64,000 nucleotides of DNA from Rostratula benghalensis (Eukaryota; Chordata; Aves; Charadriiformes; Rostratulidae): assembly GCA_013399305.1 (NCBI GenBank), contig VXAI01000009.1:1361645-1425644 (forward strand). Direction: 5' to 3'. This document shows positions 62,625-64,000 of this stretch, piece after piece. The translations under genes were made by a program, and so were the position numbers. The stretch's first letter is position 1, and each line of letters begins with the position of its first letter. The notes under the pieces are model-generated. The model was not told the DNA's origin, searched no databases, and saw only the letters and a program-made list of their open reading frames with translations.

Positions 62625-62970
62625 TGATTCTGCCTTTTCTTTACGTGAGAGGAGGAAACGGTACGGGTTTCCAACAAGATTATAATTTAGCCCAAAGAAG
62701 AAGGTGTTTAAAGCCAGCCTTTTTGTGTCCCTTTAACAGGACAGAGACATTAAAAAGTCGCGCAGAATTACTCCATCCTTTTAATGCTGCTGCATGTTTA
62801 ATGAATTGTAATTGTGTATATGGAAAGACCCTGTAAATCACTGACCCATTTAGGTCTATGAGCACTTTGTTGCTGTAAGCCCAAAGCAGGATTTGAGTAG
62901 TTAATGAGAAACTAATGCAGCACCTGCTTCTCTAATGAAATATCTTCCTAAGCCTATGTTTTGCCAATTT
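62625..62970. promoter_or_regulatory. Candidate regulatory block 2 of the 62-64 kb cluster
   Basis: Complex sequence with preserved CpGs (aaacggtacggg near 62656, aagtcgcgcag near 62756) and a tight homeodomain array, taatgaattgtaattg, at 62799-62814. More TAAT cores follow at 62900-62940 (gttaatgag, ctaatgcag, ctaatgaaa). CpGs surviving in AT-rich DNA suggest either constraint or an unmethylated element. The 63-codon plus frame (62645-62836) has no family signature and is discounted. Confidence 0.33.
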
Positions 62971-62990
62971 AACAAAATCAAATACAATAC

Positions 62991-63030
62991 AAAAAGGAAA
63001 AAAAAAAAAAAAGGAAAAAAAAAAAAGAAA
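62991..63030 (+). repeat. A-rich low-complexity tract
   Basis: Two A-runs of about a dozen bases each, separated by GG and followed by A/C-rich sequence (caaataaaccccaaaccaaa). It separates candidate regulatory block 2 from the following AT-rich DNA. Confidence 0.88.
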
Positions 63031-63479
63031 CAAATAAACCCCAAACCAAAACCATAGCCCAGATTTCATACGAGGGGAGTTGTGCTTCTTTGAAGAACAT
63101 GGTTCCAGATTCTCATCACTGGATTTTTTTATTGATAACTTGGCACTGGCTGCAATGACATTAATATATTTAAAACATATATCAATGACATGGCATTCAT
63201 TTGTTGTGTGATGTGTCTGTCCTGGTACATTCTTCCATGAAATTGCTACATAACATACAAATTAACCACACTACCCTACTCTAATCATTGTAATCAGTTA
63301 TGTTTTCATGTGTACATTACTAATATATAAGGTTGTTGTAGTTCTTGTGTGTGGTTTAATTGCTTGTTTTTGCATATCTTGTGTGATTGATGATGTTCTA
63401 GAAATCTTTTCCCCGAAAGGAGACTTTCTAAATTACTTTGTTTAGATGCTAATGATTGTATTTCATTAGTGGCCCTCTC

Positions 63480-63660
63480 ATCCAGAATCATCTTTAAATG
63501 AATGAATATGCCATAATTAAAAATCTGAATTATGAATTACTTTGAAAGGAGACAACATTGTCCCGATTTCCCACTGCGACTCAGTGTTATTTCAATTATG
63601 TAAATATGTTTAATCATTCCCCTTTTGTTTTTCTAATTATTTAATATTAATGTTGCTTTA
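63480..63660. promoter_or_regulatory. Candidate regulatory block 3 of the 62-64 kb cluster
   Basis: This block contains ccataattaaaa near 63511, a TCF/LEF consensus ctttgaa at 63540-63546, the short palindrome gacaa-ca-ttgtc at 63551-63562 that could seat two SOX-type HMG proteins back to back, and ccgatttcccactgcgac with two CpGs. Further TAAT-type cores follow (tttaatcatt near 63609). The dense mixture is enhancer-like; function is not shown. Confidence 0.3.
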
Positions 63661-64000
63661 CCCCTTTATTGCTACAAGAAGGGATATGGCATCTTAAATG
63701 AGAGTACTTAGACAAGTGATACACAGATGACTGGATTCAAGCAGACATTTACCAGAATGCATAACCCATTTCAAAAACAAACATGCTATTAACATTCATA
63801 CTAATATAGCAACACTAGCAGTAATTGCACTTCATGCATGTTTTGTCTTTAGAAACCTAATGTATTCACAATGTACAATCTCCAATCAATTTTCTTATCA
63901 AACTTAAAATCTATTTGTACAACTTTAAATTCTCTTGAAGTGCAAATTTTAAGTAATGAGATTTCTCTGCCCACGGGCTGCACTTTTTCAATAGTTTAAA
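63661..64000. other. Non-coding AT-rich DNA at the window edge
   Basis: AT-rich sequence with no open frame of note and no recognised repeat. Any element here may continue past the window end. Confidence 0.7.

Noticed and set aside
1..64000. Search for CRISPR arrays, operons, phage or plasmid features
   Set aside because: No evenly spaced direct repeats with unique spacers and no dense coding; the sequence is vertebrate nuclear DNA.

Overview
The window looks like about 64 kb of nuclear DNA from a bird. The strongest evidence is a set of CR1 (chicken repeat 1) non-LTR retrotransposon fragments: two clear copies ending in the ATTCTATG-type 3' terminus, at about 22.0-22.7 kb and 58.5-58.8 kb, plus decayed 3' ends near 55.4, 47.0 and possibly 40.5 kb. 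Few other interspersed repeats are visible, which fits a small avian genome better than a mammal or squamate. Crocodilians and turtles also carry CR1, so 'bird' is an inference rather than a proof. Two N-runs (30441-30478 and 41422-41451) show this is a draft assembly.

No protein-coding gene could be supported. The longest open frames are 162 codons or fewer, look like no family I recognise, and are explained by low-complexity DNA, CR1 sequence or chance. I found no convincing exon series, tRNA, rRNA, CpG island, retroviral LTR, CRISPR array or operon-like layout. The simplest reading is an intergenic desert or the inside of a very large intron. Bacterial features (ribosome binding sites, terminators, operons) do not apply.

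Layout. 0-8 kb: AT-rich unique DNA with a 150-bp purine tract near 1.4 kb and a G-run near 7.43 kb. 8-22 kb: unique DNA with A-runs, T/G tracts and small GT, GA and CA microsatellites. 22.0-22.7 kb: an internally deleted CR1 keeping part of its endonuclease domain. 23-33 kb: unique DNA with pentanucleotide repeats near 28.2 and 30.4 kb, the second running into an assembly gap. 33.9-34.2 kb: an information-rich block with an X-box-like palindrome and several SOX-like sites, a good candidate conserved non-coding element. 35-45 kb: unique DNA, a possible ancient MIR-type SINE, a 33-bp tandem duplication, A/C-rich tracts and the second gap. 45-58 kb: unique DNA with candidate regulatory blocks at 45.3, 48.7 and 52.7 kb, a very stable hairpin at 48.4 kb and a 35-base A-run at 53.65 kb. 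58.5-58.8 kb: the second clear CR1. 62-64 kb: AT-rich sequence dense in homeodomain-type TAAT motifs, probably more regulatory DNA.

Nothing here supports a new multi-gene system. The items most worth checking are the 48.37-48.42 kb hairpin, the candidate regulatory blocks (above all 33.9-34.2 and 62.1-63.7 kb), the internally deleted CR1, and the recurring A(n)CCCAA tracts. All regulatory calls are pattern-based; sequence conservation could not be computed.
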